From Micromonospora sp. HK10 (GTDB lineage Bacteria; Actinomycetota; Actinomycetes; Mycobacteriales; Micromonosporaceae), in the NCBI RefSeq assembly GCF_000982955.1, contig NZ_KQ058845.1:20276-84275 (forward strand): a stretch of DNA of 64,000 nt. Direction: 5' to 3'. The notes under the pieces were generated by a model, which did no database searches, was not told where the DNA came from, and saw nothing but the letters and a program-made list of their open reading frames with translations. Each line of letters begins with the position of its first letter. Within the stretch, counting starts at the first letter, position 1. Positions 23,078-31,848 of the stretch are shown here, piece by piece. The position numbers and the translations under genes are program-made.

Positions 23078-24333
23078 GCGCAACGCCGCGCCCCGTGGGC
23101 ACGCTCGAGCGGCTGAGGACGATCCGGCGTGCGTTGCACCAGGTGCCCGAACTCGGGCTGCACCTGCCGCAGACGCAACGGCTGGTTCTCGACGCCCTGG
23201 CGCCGCTGCCGCTGGAAACGCGCACCGGTGAAGGCCTGTCGTCGGTCGTGGCAGTCCTGCGCGGCGGCGCGCCGGCCGTCGGCGATCGGCGCGCGGTCCT
23301 GCTGCGGGCGGACATGGACGCGTTGCCGATCGAGGAGAAGACCGGCCTGCCGTACGCGTCGGCACAACCCGGCGCCATGCACGCCTGCGGACATGACCTG
23401 CACACCGCGATGCTGATCGGCGCGGCGGGGCTGCTCGCCGAGCGAGCGGCGAGCCTGCCGGGCGACGTGGTGTTCATGTTCCAGCCGGGCGAGGAGGGTG
23501 ACGCCGGCGCACGCCACATGATCGAGGAGGGCGTGCTGGACGCGGCCGGCGAACGGGTATGTGCGGCGCTGGCGCTGCACGTGTTCGCCGGCGTCGCCCC
23601 GTTCGGCACGGTGCTGACCCGGCCCGGCGCGATCATGGCGGCCTCGGATGCCCTGCGGGTCACCGTCCGCGGTCGGGGCGGACACGCCTCGATGCCGCAC
23701 ACCGCCCGCGATCCGATCACCGCGGCCGCGGAGATGGTCCTCGGGCTGCAGACCGCTGTGACCCGCCGGATCGACGCGCTCGACCCGGTCGTCTGCACGG
23801 TCGGCATCATGCGGGCGGGAACGCGACGCAACGTGATCCCCGACTCGGCGTACTTCGAGGCCACGATCCGCACGTTCAGTCACGCCCGGCGGGAGTCGGT
23901 CCGGAAACTTTTCCCGCAGGTCATCCACGGTATCGCGGCGGCACATGACGTCACCGCCGAGGTGACGATCGAGCCGTTCTACCCGCCGACCGTCAGCGAC
24001 GCGGCCGAGGCCGGCCTGCTCCGCGACGTCGCCGCCGGCCTGCCCGGCGCGCGGTACGCGGAGCTTCCGGCGCCGCTGACCACGGCGGAAGACTTCGCGT
24101 ACGTGCTCGAGCAGGTGCCCGGAGTAATGGCGCTGCTCGGTGCGGGGCCGCGCGGCACGGATGTCGACCGGCAGATACCCAACCACAGCGCGACGGTCCT
24201 GTTCGACGACGACGTCCTGCCCATCGGCGCGCGGCTCTACGCCGAGTGGGCCGGACGGCGCCTGCGCGACGCCGCGCCCGCCTCGAGCCACTCGCGTTCA
24301 GCGGAAGGTGCCGTACATGCAGCAATCCTGTGA
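23074..24333 (+). CDS. M20 family amidohydrolase (N-acyl amino acid deacylase/carboxypeptidase type)
   Basis: The 419-residue metallohydrolase has 'LLRADMDALPI', 'HACGHDLHTAMLIGAA' (metal ligands), 'FQPGEEGDAGARHMIEEG' (general-base Glu pair) and 'GRGGHASMPHTARDPI' of the lid domain. The family removes acyl groups from amino acids, for example in IAA- and hippurate-type hydrolases. ATG 23074 overlaps the stop of the 36-residue ORF. It may release a free amino acid from an N-acylated or peptide precursor late in the pathway. Its 3' end overlaps the oxidase gene by 17 bases. Confidence 0.88.
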   Translation: MSATPRPVGTLERLRTIRRALHQVPELGLHLPQTQRLVLDALAPLPLETRTGEGLSSVVAVLRGGAPAVGDRRAVLLRADMDALPIEEKTGLPYASAQPGAMHACGHDLHTAMLIGAAGLLAERAASLPGDVVFMFQPGEEGDAGARHMIEEGVLDAAGERVCAALALHVFAGVAPFGTVLTRPGAIMAASDALRVTVRGRGGHASMPHTARDPITAAAEMVLGLQTAVTRRIDALDPVVCTVGIMRAGTRRNVIPDSAYFEATIRTFSHARRESVRKLFPQVIHGIAAAHDVTAEVTIEPFYPPTVSDAAEAGLLRDVAAGLPGARYAELPAPLTTAEDFAYVLEQVPGVMALLGAGPRGTDVDRQIPNHSATVLFDDDVLPIGARLYAEWAGRRLRDAAPASSHSRSAEGAVHAAIL

Positions 24334-25507
24334 AACCCTCGTCATCGGCGCGGGAATCGTCGGTACCGCGGTCGCGCTATCGCTCGGCCACGAAGGTCTC
24401 CGCGTCATCGATGCCGCCGGGCCCGAACTCGCGGGAGCCACCGGTCACTCGCCGGGCTACATCAGCCAACTCGGCTACCACCCTGTGCTGACCGCGATGG
24501 CCGTCGAGACGACCGCGCTCTGCGAGCGTCTGACGGGCGGCGACACGCGGGTGTTCGACCGTGTCGGCAGCATCGAGGTCGCGACGACGCCGCGGGGCGC
24601 CGAAGCCCAGGAGGCGCGCCGCGCGCTGGCCGCGGAGTCCGGCGTCACCGTCCGCCGGCTGCGGCCGGCGCAGGCACAGGCTCTCGCACCGCAGTGCGTC
24701 GACGCGGGTACGGCACTCGGCGCGTTGCACTTCCCGGACGACGCCGTCGTCGACGCGCCGCGGCTCACCGCGCTGCTGCGCGGCCACGCCGAAGCGGCGG
24801 GCGCCCGTTTCCATTGGCACGAGCCGGCGCTCAAGCTCGCGCAGCACACCGGCCGCGTCGAGGTGACCACGCCCTCGGGGACGTTCACGGCGGCCCGGGT
24901 CGTGCTCGCCACCAGCATGTGGACGCCTGCCCTGACCGGCCCGCTCGGCGTGCGCCTGCCCATCGTCTCGATCAGGCACCCGTTCGTCTACGGGCCGACC
25001 GGTCACGCCGCGCCCCCGCGCCAGCCGTTCGTTCGTTTCCTGGAGCAGGCCGTGTACGGGCGCTGGCACGGTGACCGGTGGGGCTTCGGCACCCGCGCGC
25101 ACCCCGACCACCTGGCCGACATGGCCGGGAGACAACGCGCCGACCTGCCGTGGGACGGTACGTTCGAGGAGACCATGCAGCTGCTCAGCCGGCAGTTCAA
25201 GGACTGGCGACTCTTCGCTCCCCGGCAAAGGCTCGACGGGGTGTTCCCCGCCACGCCGGACGCGCTGCCGATGGTCGGTCACCTCACGGGCGACGTGTGG
25301 ATCGCCGCCGGGATCCTGGTGACGCATGCGCTCGCCGCCGGACGGATCCTCGCTGATCTGATCCGCGGGAGTGCCGATGTCGCGGCCGAGGCGAGCCAGG
25401 CGCTCGCGCCGGCTCGCTTCGCCGACCTGGACGAGGAGGCCGCCACGGCCCAGGCCATCGATGCCTATCACGGTCGCATCGCGGTCCGGCGGGCCCAGCA
25501 TGCCTGA
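24317..25507 (+). CDS. FAD-dependent amino-acid oxidase (DAO family)
   Basis: The 396-residue protein begins with the FAD-binding 'VIGAGIVGTAVALSL' (G11, G13, G16) and an acidic end of the second strand, and has the DAO C-terminal 'DALPMVGHLTGDVWIAAGILVTHALAAGRILADLI'. Members oxidise D-amino acids, glycine derivatives or N-methyl amines to imines with O2. GGAAGG precedes ATG 24317 inside the end of the amidohydrolase gene. Together with the aminotransferases it suggests redox processing of an amino-acid product. Confidence 0.85.
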   Translation: MQQSCETLVIGAGIVGTAVALSLGHEGLRVIDAAGPELAGATGHSPGYISQLGYHPVLTAMAVETTALCERLTGGDTRVFDRVGSIEVATTPRGAEAQEARRALAAESGVTVRRLRPAQAQALAPQCVDAGTALGALHFPDDAVVDAPRLTALLRGHAEAAGARFHWHEPALKLAQHTGRVEVTTPSGTFTAARVVLATSMWTPALTGPLGVRLPIVSIRHPFVYGPTGHAAPPRQPFVRFLEQAVYGRWHGDRWGFGTRAHPDHLADMAGRQRADLPWDGTFEETMQLLSRQFKDWRLFAPRQRLDGVFPATPDALPMVGHLTGDVWIAAGILVTHALAAGRILADLIRGSADVAAEASQALAPARFADLDEEAATAQAIDAYHGRIAVRRAQHA

Positions 25508-26114
25508 GCCGTCACTGTGGCAGGAGCTCACCGCCCGCGATCCGGGTCATGCCCCCGCGTACGTCGAACGGTTCCGCGCCTGGGAACGCGATGATCGCGT
25601 CGACCTCGGCGGCGAGGCGCGCCTGGTGGACGCCCTGGCACCGCGCGGCGCCCGGATCCTGGACGCCGGCTGCGGCACCGGGCGGGTCGGCGCGCGCTTG
25701 CACCGGCTGGGCCACACCGTCGTCGGTGTCGACTCCGACGCACAACTGCTCGACGCCGCCCGAACGGATCATCCCGGCCCGACCTGGGTCCGTGCCGACC
25801 TGGCGGAACTCGACACCGTGCCGGAGGCGTCCGAGCCGTTCGACGTGATCGTCGCCGCCGGTAACGTCATGGTGTTCCTGGGCCCGCCGACCCGCCGGCC
25901 GGTCCTGACCCACCTGCGCCGCCGGCTGACGCCGGACGGGCGGCTGGTCACGGGGTTCGACCTCGATCGGGGCTATGGACGACCGGAGTTCGAAGAGGAC
26001 GCCCGGCACGCGGGTCTCGTCGTGGAGCACACGTTCCGCACCTGGGATCTGCGTCCAGCCGGTGCCGACCCGGCGTATGTGGTCTACCTCATGACGCCCG
26101 GGACAGCCGAGTGA
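25500..26114 (+). CDS. Class I SAM-dependent methyltransferase
   Basis: This 204-residue protein has SAM motif I 'ILDAGCGTGRVGARL', the acidic 'VGVDSDAQLL' of motif II and 'DVIVAAGNVMVFLGP' of the next strand, so it is a small Rossmann methyltransferase. The substrate is unknown. ATG 25500 overlaps the oxidase stop by 8 bases and the stop overlaps the next GTG. It probably methylates the pathway's amino acid, on O or N. Confidence 0.8.
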   Translation: MPEPSLWQELTARDPGHAPAYVERFRAWERDDRVDLGGEARLVDALAPRGARILDAGCGTGRVGARLHRLGHTVVGVDSDAQLLDAARTDHPGPTWVRADLAELDTVPEASEPFDVIVAAGNVMVFLGPPTRRPVLTHLRRRLTPDGRLVTGFDLDRGYGRPEFEEDARHAGLVVEHTFRTWDLRPAGADPAYVVYLMTPGTAE

Positions 26115-27358
26115 GCGCGTTCGAGCCCAGTCTCGACCGGCTGTGGGAGCGCGGCTCCCTGCGCTGGCAACGCCGGTCCGCCCCGGACGCGGTCCCGCTG
26201 ACCATCGCGGAACTCGACGTGCGCACACCGCCCTTCGTCCTGGACGCCGTCATGGGCCGGCTGACCGGAACCGGCGTCGGCTACTACGACCCGGCGGCGT
26301 TGCGCGAGCGGTGCGCGGAGTTCGGCGAGCGGGTGTTCGGGATCACCGGCTTCGCCTGGTCGCGAACGTGCTCGGACACCCTGCAGGCGTGCCGGACGGT
26401 GGTGGACGCGCTCGTAGCGACCGACGGCACGGTCGTCGTGGAGGAGCCGCTCTACCCCGACCTACGGCGACTGGCGCGCTATCCACGCCGGCGGCTGCTG
26501 ACCGTGCCGGCCCCGCCCGTGCCCGGCGCGCCCGCCGACTGGGAGCTGATCGCCACGACGCTGAAGGCCGCCGACTGCGCCCTGCTGTGCCACCCGCACA
26601 ATCCGCTCGCGACGGCGTGGTCGGCCGGCGGCATCGACCGGTTCCTGGAGCTTGCCGCGCGTGCACGGTGCGCGGTGGTCGTCGACGAAGTGCACCTGCC
26701 GCTCTCGGGCCGCCCGTCGTTCATGTCCCGGGCGGCCGGTCACGACGCCCCGGTGGTCGTGTGCACGTCGCTCTCCAAGTCGATCGGATCCAGCGGCACG
26801 AAAACCGGATTCGCCTACGCCAACGCCGCGGCCGCCGAGCGCATCGGCGGTTTACCCGACGAGGCCTTCCCGTCGCCGGACACGTTCGGTGCCGCCATAT
26901 CGCTGGCCTTCCTGGACCACGGGGCCGGTTGGCTGCCGCGGGTGCGCGCCGAGCTGGACGCAAACCGCGCGGCCCTGGCGTCCTTCCTGCCCGAACTCGG
27001 CATCGGGGTGGCGCTCGCCCCGGGCGTGACCGGCCTCATCGGATGGATCGAGGACGAGTCGGATCACCTGTCCCGCCTGCTGTCGATGGCCCGCGTCGAC
27101 CTGCTGCCCGCCAGCCATTACGGGTCGGGGCCCGGTTCGGGCTGGCGCATCAGCTACGGGGTCCACCATGACATCCTGGACCTGGTGTTCGACCGCCTTC
27201 GGCAGGCCCGGCACGAAGACCTCGGGGCGCTGTCCGAACCGCGACCCGGCCCACGACTGCCCGGCGAGGCGATCCGCAACGTGGCGACAGTCACCGCTCT
27301 CGTAGCACGCGGGTGCGCGCCGCGAGAGCGAAAACTCCAGGCAGAACGGCCGGAATGA
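26111..27358 (+). CDS. PatB/MalY-like PLP enzyme (C-S lyase or aminotransferase)
   Basis: The 415-residue fold-type I PLP enzyme resembles cystathionine beta-lyase PatB/MalY: 'ELDVRTPPFVLDAVMGRL' near the start, 'GVGYYDP', 'LCHPHNPLATAWS', 'VVVDEVHLPL' and PLP lysine K223 in 'TSLSKSIGSSGTKTGF'. It may cleave C-S bonds or transaminate. GTG 26111 overlaps the methyltransferase stop. The last 30 residues run past the usual end and overlap the convergent membrane-protein gene by 68 bases. It is the last gene of the operon begun at 19612. Confidence 0.8.
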   Translation: MSAFEPSLDRLWERGSLRWQRRSAPDAVPLTIAELDVRTPPFVLDAVMGRLTGTGVGYYDPAALRERCAEFGERVFGITGFAWSRTCSDTLQACRTVVDALVATDGTVVVEEPLYPDLRRLARYPRRRLLTVPAPPVPGAPADWELIATTLKAADCALLCHPHNPLATAWSAGGIDRFLELAARARCAVVVDEVHLPLSGRPSFMSRAAGHDAPVVVCTSLSKSIGSSGTKTGFAYANAAAAERIGGLPDEAFPSPDTFGAAISLAFLDHGAGWLPRVRAELDANRAALASFLPELGIGVALAPGVTGLIGWIEDESDHLSRLLSMARVDLLPASHYGSGPGSGWRISYGVHHDILDLVFDRLRQARHEDLGALSEPRPGPRLPGEAIRNVATVTALVARGCAPRERKLQAERPE

Positions 27359-27614
27359 GTCCCATGAAGCCGACGACCAGAAGGACCCGCTGGGCTATGA
27401 GGTGCCGCCCGTGCGCATAGGCGACCGTCGCCCAGATGGCTAGCACACCGACAATCAACAACCACGCCAGCATGAGTTCGTCGAGCGGGTACGGCAGGGA
27501 CTGTCCCCACGCGTCGGTCAACTGTTCCAGTACCCCAACAGCCGCCAACGCCGACAACCCGGAGAAACCAGTCAGTGCAATCGTGACGACTCGGCGTGAG
27601 GTACTGACCGGCAT
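27291..27614 (-). CDS. Small integral membrane protein
   Basis: The 107-residue protein has three hydrophobic segments (about 9-28, 46-66, 77-98) with basic ends and no recognisable motif. AAGGAG lies 7 bases before the ATG, which supports translation. It converges on the PLP-enzyme gene. The function is unknown. Confidence 0.6.
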   Translation of the reverse strand: MPVSTSRRVVTIALTGFSGLSALAAVGVLEQLTDAWGQSLPYPLDELMLAWLLIVGVLAIWATVAYAHGRHLIAQRVLLVVGFMGLIPAVLPGVFALAARTRVLRER

Positions 27615-27740
27615 TCAGGGCTCCTTGATCGCAGGTAGATCGCCTCCTGCCGTGCGACGAGGAGGCTTCTCTGGCTTCTTGTCGCAGCGGCGGCAGCCTT
27701 GGCTGGCGGCGGTCCTTCTGCTGACCCACCGCCCGGTGGC

Positions 27741-28280
27741 TCACAGGCCGGTTCGTCCGTCGATGCACTCGCGCAGGAGGTCGGCGTGGCCGGCGTGCCG
27801 CGCATACTCCTCGATCACGTGGACAAGCACGTCACGCGCGGCGTGGCTGCCACCGTCGACCAGCACCTCGCGGCCCAGGTCGGCCTCCTCAAGGGCGTCG
27901 AGCCATTCGTCCGCCTTGGCGGTCTCGGCCTTCCAGGTCGCGAAGGCGTCCTCCACCACCGCTGGGTCGGGGACCGCGCCCCCGAAGTCCCAATCCGGGT
28001 CGTCCTCGTGTTGGTAAAGGCAGGGTGCGTCGGTCCGCCCTTGCAGCACCCGCTGAAACCAGTGGTTCTCCATCTGGGCCAGGTGGCGGACCAGGCCGAG
28101 CAAGCTCAGGGTGCTGGGCGGTACCGAGCGTCGGCCGAGCTGCTCGGCGTCCAGTCCTTCGCACTTCATCTCTATGGTGAGGCGGTAGTTGTCGAGGTAC
28201 TCCCGGTAGGTTGCCTTTTCGCCGACGGGCTGGCCGAAGGTCCTGGGGTCGTCCTCGGGGGAGGTCCACAACTTGCTCAC
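27741..28280 (-). CDS. DinB/DUF664 family protein
   Basis: The 179-residue four-helix protein has 'LLGLVRHLAQMENHWFQRVL' (a metal-binding His in helix 2) and 'VHVIEEYARHAGHADLLRE' at the end, the classic DUF664/DinB pattern of three metal-binding histidines. Mycothiol-dependent S-transferases belong to this superfamily. The N-terminal 'FGQPVGEKATYREYLDNYR' also fits. GTG 28280 (VSKLWTSPEDD) is taken as start; an in-frame start at 28316 is possible. Confidence 0.8.
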   Translation of the reverse strand: MSKLWTSPEDDPRTFGQPVGEKATYREYLDNYRLTIEMKCEGLDAEQLGRRSVPPSTLSLLGLVRHLAQMENHWFQRVLQGRTDAPCLYQHEDDPDWDFGGAVPDPAVVEDAFATWKAETAKADEWLDALEEADLGREVLVDGGSHAARDVLVHVIEEYARHAGHADLLRECIDGRTGL

Positions 28281-28456
28281 GGCGCCACCCAATCGCGGGC
28301 GGACCGCACCGGTCAAGCTGGTTGCGGTGCCTCAACTCCGACGGCCGTCAGAAGAAATTCGATCTCCGCTCGCTCATCGGCACGACCGCGCGGTCCGCGG
28401 CAGCTGAGGATGGCGGCGCGGCGGTGACCGGTACGGTTGCTGCTGCGATCAGCCGG

Positions 28457-29080
28457 TCAGTCGCGCGGCGGGGAGGCGGCCGATCGGCGGCCACCATGCG
28501 AGGCGACCAGGGCATCAGCCACGATCGCGGCGTCCGCCTCGGCGACGTCGGCGGGATACTCCGGCAGGAGGTCATCCCAGACGGGCAGCCAGGATCCGAA
28601 GAGCTGCGCCTGGCCCTCCGGACGGGCGAAGAACCAGACGTGCAGGTGAGCGGCGCCGTCGCCGACGCGGTAGACGTGGGCTCGCGAGATGTGCGGCAGA
28701 GCCTGCACGTGGCGGACGATCCGCGTGGTGAGCAGTCCCAGCTCCGCGGCGAGATCGTCGGGGAGATCCGCCATGTCATGGTGATCGCGCGGGTAGAGCA
28801 TCAGTACCAGCGGCACGCCCACTCCCGGGACACGGGCCAACCGCCAGTGATCGTTGAACCAGATACCCTCGTCGCGTTCCCGGCAGTTCCGGCACTGCGC
28901 CGGATCCTCGCCGTGCCGGGCGGGCTCGGGCAGCACCGGCGGCCGCAGCGGCGCGACGCGCAATCCATCCTGTTCGAACGGGCTGATGTCCCATCCCGTC
29001 ATCCGCGCCAGCGGAAGCCGCCGCTCGCTGTCCGCGACGGCCGTCGCGTGGTCATAGAACTGGTCCGGACGCAAGGCCAT
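28457..29080 (-). CDS. HIT-like domain protein
   Basis: The 207-residue protein has a nucleotide-binding HIT-like motif 'GDGAAHLHVWFFARPEG' (H-x-H-x-W in place of the third His). The upstream 'CRNCRERDEGIWFNDHWRL' block holds a CxxC that may bind zinc. Family members are nucleotide hydrolases or transferases; the lost third His means the activity could differ. The start is ATG 29080. A 200-base gap upstream, with no gene, holds its promoter. Confidence 0.65.
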   Translation of the reverse strand: MALRPDQFYDHATAVADSERRLPLARMTGWDISPFEQDGLRVAPLRPPVLPEPARHGEDPAQCRNCRERDEGIWFNDHWRLARVPGVGVPLVLMLYPRDHHDMADLPDDLAAELGLLTTRIVRHVQALPHISRAHVYRVGDGAAHLHVWFFARPEGQAQLFGSWLPVWDDLLPEYPADVAEADAAIVADALVASHGGRRSAASPPRD

Positions 29081-29280
29081 GGCGCGAAGACTAGTACAAC
29101 CAAGATCCAATCGCTATTCATCGCTACAACGTGGGCTGCCGCCTCGGCCCGGCGGGCGGCCACCCGCGGGGTGGCACGGATTCGACGTGGAAACCCCCTT
29201 ACCGGCCATGAGCGGTCACAGCGCGTGAGCCTGCTTGGCGCGGGCGGCAGGCGCGGCCGGCGCTTGAGCGGCCGTCCGGC

Positions 29281-29994
29281 TCAAGGCGCTCGGTCGGCCC
29301 AGCTACGTGCCATGACGGTGATTCGTTCGGCCACTGCATCCGGGTCGACGAGTTGATGCAGGTGCTCGCCGGGAACCTGCTCGACATCCCAGCCGCGTTC
29401 TCGCGCCTCCTGCGCCATGTGGTGGTAAGGCGGCCCGAAGAGGAGGTAACCGCACGGTCGGTCATCCCAGCCGGCAGGCACCGGAACCTCCTGCTCGTAA
29501 TAGCTCAGTGGAAGCCGGGGCTGCTCGGCCGCGACGACGGATCTTGTTTGTGGATCGGGGAACAGCCGGGCGACCTCGTCCTCCGGCCACCATGTCGTCC
29601 ACCGCGGCAACCGACCTTCGGTCGCCATGGTGCGCAGCTTGTGCAGCCGCTCGGGCGTCGTCGCAGGCGACGCACCGGTACGGGCGGGCAGGCTCGCATC
29701 AACGAACAGGCACCCGGCGACCGGAGGCCGAACCGCATGCGCAATGACCGGAACGAACAGGCCGGCGTTGCTGTGCGCGACGATCAGGATCGGCTCGCCG
29801 TGCGGAAACTGGTCGACGGCGTCTTTGACCTTGCTGACGACGCGTGGCCAGAACGGCGGTTCCTCCGGAATCGTCACGTCGACCAGCGACGGGATTGCCG
29901 TCACCATGCCGAGGGATGCCAACCTGGTCGCGACCGGAGCCCAGCTCAGCGGACCCAACAGCAAGCTATGCACAAATACGAATGCGGGAGCCAT
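29281..29994 (-). CDS. Alpha/beta hydrolase
   Basis: The 237-residue protein begins 'APAFVFVHSLLLGPLSW' (oxyanion region) and has the nucleophile elbow 'VAHSNAGLFVP' with Ser in AxSxxG. 'LFVDASLP' and a late 'VPGEHLHQ' His complete the likely triad. Esterases with this Ala-His-Ser-Asn-Ala-Gly elbow are common in actinobacteria. ATG 29994 is chosen because a GAGG lies upstream and the protein fold starts there. The substrate is unknown. Confidence 0.7.
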   Translation of the reverse strand: MAPAFVFVHSLLLGPLSWAPVATRLASLGMVTAIPSLVDVTIPEEPPFWPRVVSKVKDAVDQFPHGEPILIVAHSNAGLFVPVIAHAVRPPVAGCLFVDASLPARTGASPATTPERLHKLRTMATEGRLPRWTTWWPEDEVARLFPDPQTRSVVAAEQPRLPLSYYEQEVPVPAGWDDRPCGYLLFGPPYHHMAQEARERGWDVEQVPGEHLHQLVDPDAVAERITVMARSWADRAP

Positions 29995-30023
29995 CAGCGA
30001 ACTATCCTCGACACCGCAACCGT

Positions 30024-30191
30024 ATGCACCTTGACGTCGCCGTCCCGCATGATCAGGCCGAGGCTCGCATCGCCGCCGCACTGGCCGCGGGCGGCCAATT
30101 GGTATCCGATGCGCACGCACCGAAGTGGTGGGTCCTGGCCGACGCCGAGGGCAACGAGGCGTGCGTCGCCACCTGGGTCGGCCGAGAATAG
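30024..30191 (+). pseudogene. C-terminal remnant of a VOC (glyoxalase-like) protein
   Basis: The frame reads RNRMHLDVAVPHDQAEAR, then 'GGQLVSDAHAPKWWVLAD' and 'GNEACVATW', the second half of a VOC-fold protein. The upstream codons continue the pattern for only three residues (RNR) and then lose it, so the first half has been deleted. It lies directly behind the divergent hydrolase start, which may mark the deletion junction. Confidence 0.65.
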
Positions 30192-30299
30192 CGGCCTGCT
30201 CGAAGGTGCAGGGCCACGATCGACCGTAGCGACGCGTGCCCGCTGATGCGATCGGGCACGGACAGGCACACTGGCCTGACCGTCGGCCACACTTGCGGC

Positions 30300-30887
30300 A
30301 TGACGACGACGATCGTGCCGATTACCTCCGCCCATCCGGCGTTCGATCAGGTAGCTGCTCTGTTCGACGACTACCGGGCGCACTACGGCCAACCGTCAAC
30401 CCCGGAGACCACCCGCTCCTGGCTGCATGATCAACTCGCACAACACCGGATCTCCGCCGCTGCCGCCACCCGAGCTGATCGCGTCTGCGGCTTCATCACG
30501 GTCATGATCATGCCGGCATCGCTCATGCTGGGCACCTCATGGTCGATCCGCGACCTCTACGTGGCCCCGAGCCATCGCCGCAGCGGTATCGCGAACGCCC
30601 TGCTCCAGCACGTCATCCACAACGCCCGTGCCGCTGGCGCGCATCGCGTCTCTCTCCAGACCGAGACCGACAACACCCCCGCGCTGACGCTCTACACCGA
30701 CATCGGCTTCCAGCCCGTCACCGGCCTGGAACTACTCAACCTCACCTTCGAGCGCACCCGCCAAGATCCAGGAGACACGGCCCGGACGGACCGGTTCCAC
30801 CGGGTCTCGATCGGGGAGGATGTACCGGGATGCGGTCGCACACGGCTCGGAGCCCCCGCATCGCGGTCCGGGACGACAGCATCGTGA
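30300..30887 (+). CDS. GNAT family N-acetyltransferase
   Basis: The GNAT core (about 1-155) shows 'WSIRDLYVAPSHRRSGIANALLQHV', the acetyl-CoA pyrophosphate loop, then 'GAHRVSLQTETDNTPALTLYTDIGF'. The substrate is unknown. The last 40 residues are polar and do not look like part of the fold, so the original stop may have been lost by a small frameshift. It is a stand-alone gene between the VOC remnant and a hypothetical gene. Confidence 0.8.
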   Translation: MTTTIVPITSAHPAFDQVAALFDDYRAHYGQPSTPETTRSWLHDQLAQHRISAAAATRADRVCGFITVMIMPASLMLGTSWSIRDLYVAPSHRRSGIANALLQHVIHNARAAGAHRVSLQTETDNTPALTLYTDIGFQPVTGLELLNLTFERTRQDPGDTARTDRFHRVSIGEDVPGCGRTRLGAPASRSGTTAS

Positions 30888-30954
30888 CGTGCGCGCATCG
30901 GCAGTTGCGGACGGCTCCGTCGGGCGGCCAACGGCCTGAGGGTGCACCGAAGTT

Positions 30955-31623
30955 ATGGGCGGTCGGCTGACATACCGTCTGGTGATGGCGTACGCGGGCT
31001 CCCGGACCATGAATGTCGGAACCTGGTTGTTGCCCGAGGACGAAGACGCCTTCGACCGGGCCTTGCGCGACACGTCCCCTGGCGCCGCATGGCAATGCTC
31101 GCAACCGGGGCCGCCGGGACTTCACCCAGTCCACCTCCACGGCTCACTGGCAAACGCGATGGCCTGCGGCGGCCGGGGAATTCAGGCGTTCCTGCACCTG
31201 CCGATCGGCGCGAGCCTGCCATCAACCGTCACGCTTGCCGACGACGTCCCACTGCCGGACGGGCCACCGATCGCAGCCACTGTTCAACTCCTGCGCTCGA
31301 CGCGCCGACATGACCCCGACGGTACGTACTGCGATCACGACGCCGGCTACCAGCACCCGGTAGGCGGTCCGTACTTTGATGCCGGCCGGTTGGCCGTTCG
31401 CTGGTTCGAGGACGACGTCGGTTCCGGCGCACACGAGGTCCTCCTGCGGCAGACGCGGGAGGTTCGGTCGGTGCTGACAGCCACTACTGGGCCGGCTCGC
31501 ATCAAAGATCAAAATGGCAGACCGCTGACTGGCTATCGCATCGGTCCGGCCGCTCAGGCGATGGCCGAAGCGACGGGCACCCTTCTCGGCCGCCCTGGAT
31601 TACAGCGGTTCCAGCTCGGCTGA
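30955..31623 (+). CDS. Hypothetical protein
   Basis: This 222-residue protein has no signal peptide. It is rich in His, Pro and Gly, with three dispersed cysteines. 'GIQAFLHLPIGASLPSTV' and 'YFDAGRLAVRWFEDD' look like beta strands of a mixed fold. A GAGGGTG lies about 9 bases before the ATG; ATG 30985 is an alternative start. I recognise no family. The gene sits in a lower-GC accessory stretch next to the caspase-EAL gene but on its own. Confidence 0.45.
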   Translation: MGGRLTYRLVMAYAGSRTMNVGTWLLPEDEDAFDRALRDTSPGAAWQCSQPGPPGLHPVHLHGSLANAMACGGRGIQAFLHLPIGASLPSTVTLADDVPLPDGPPIAATVQLLRSTRRHDPDGTYCDHDAGYQHPVGGPYFDAGRLAVRWFEDDVGSGAHEVLLRQTREVRSVLTATTGPARIKDQNGRPLTGYRIGPAAQAMAEATGTLLGRPGLQRFQLG

Positions 31624-31848
31624 ACCTGCCGCGATCTCGATGTCAGTCAGCGCACTCAAGGGAGATCGCTCGTAGGCAGTCTGTGCTGGCCGACGACCGC
31701 TACCGCAGGTGCCGGTGTAAGTGGTGGCGACGTGACGGAAATCTGACCTCCCGCTCAGTGCGCCAGGCCTCCGAAATGGTCGGTAGGGTGACTGTTGGCA
31801 TCCGTCTGAACTCAAGCGGTAGCCGCCGCGGGTCGCTTTGGGGGGTAG

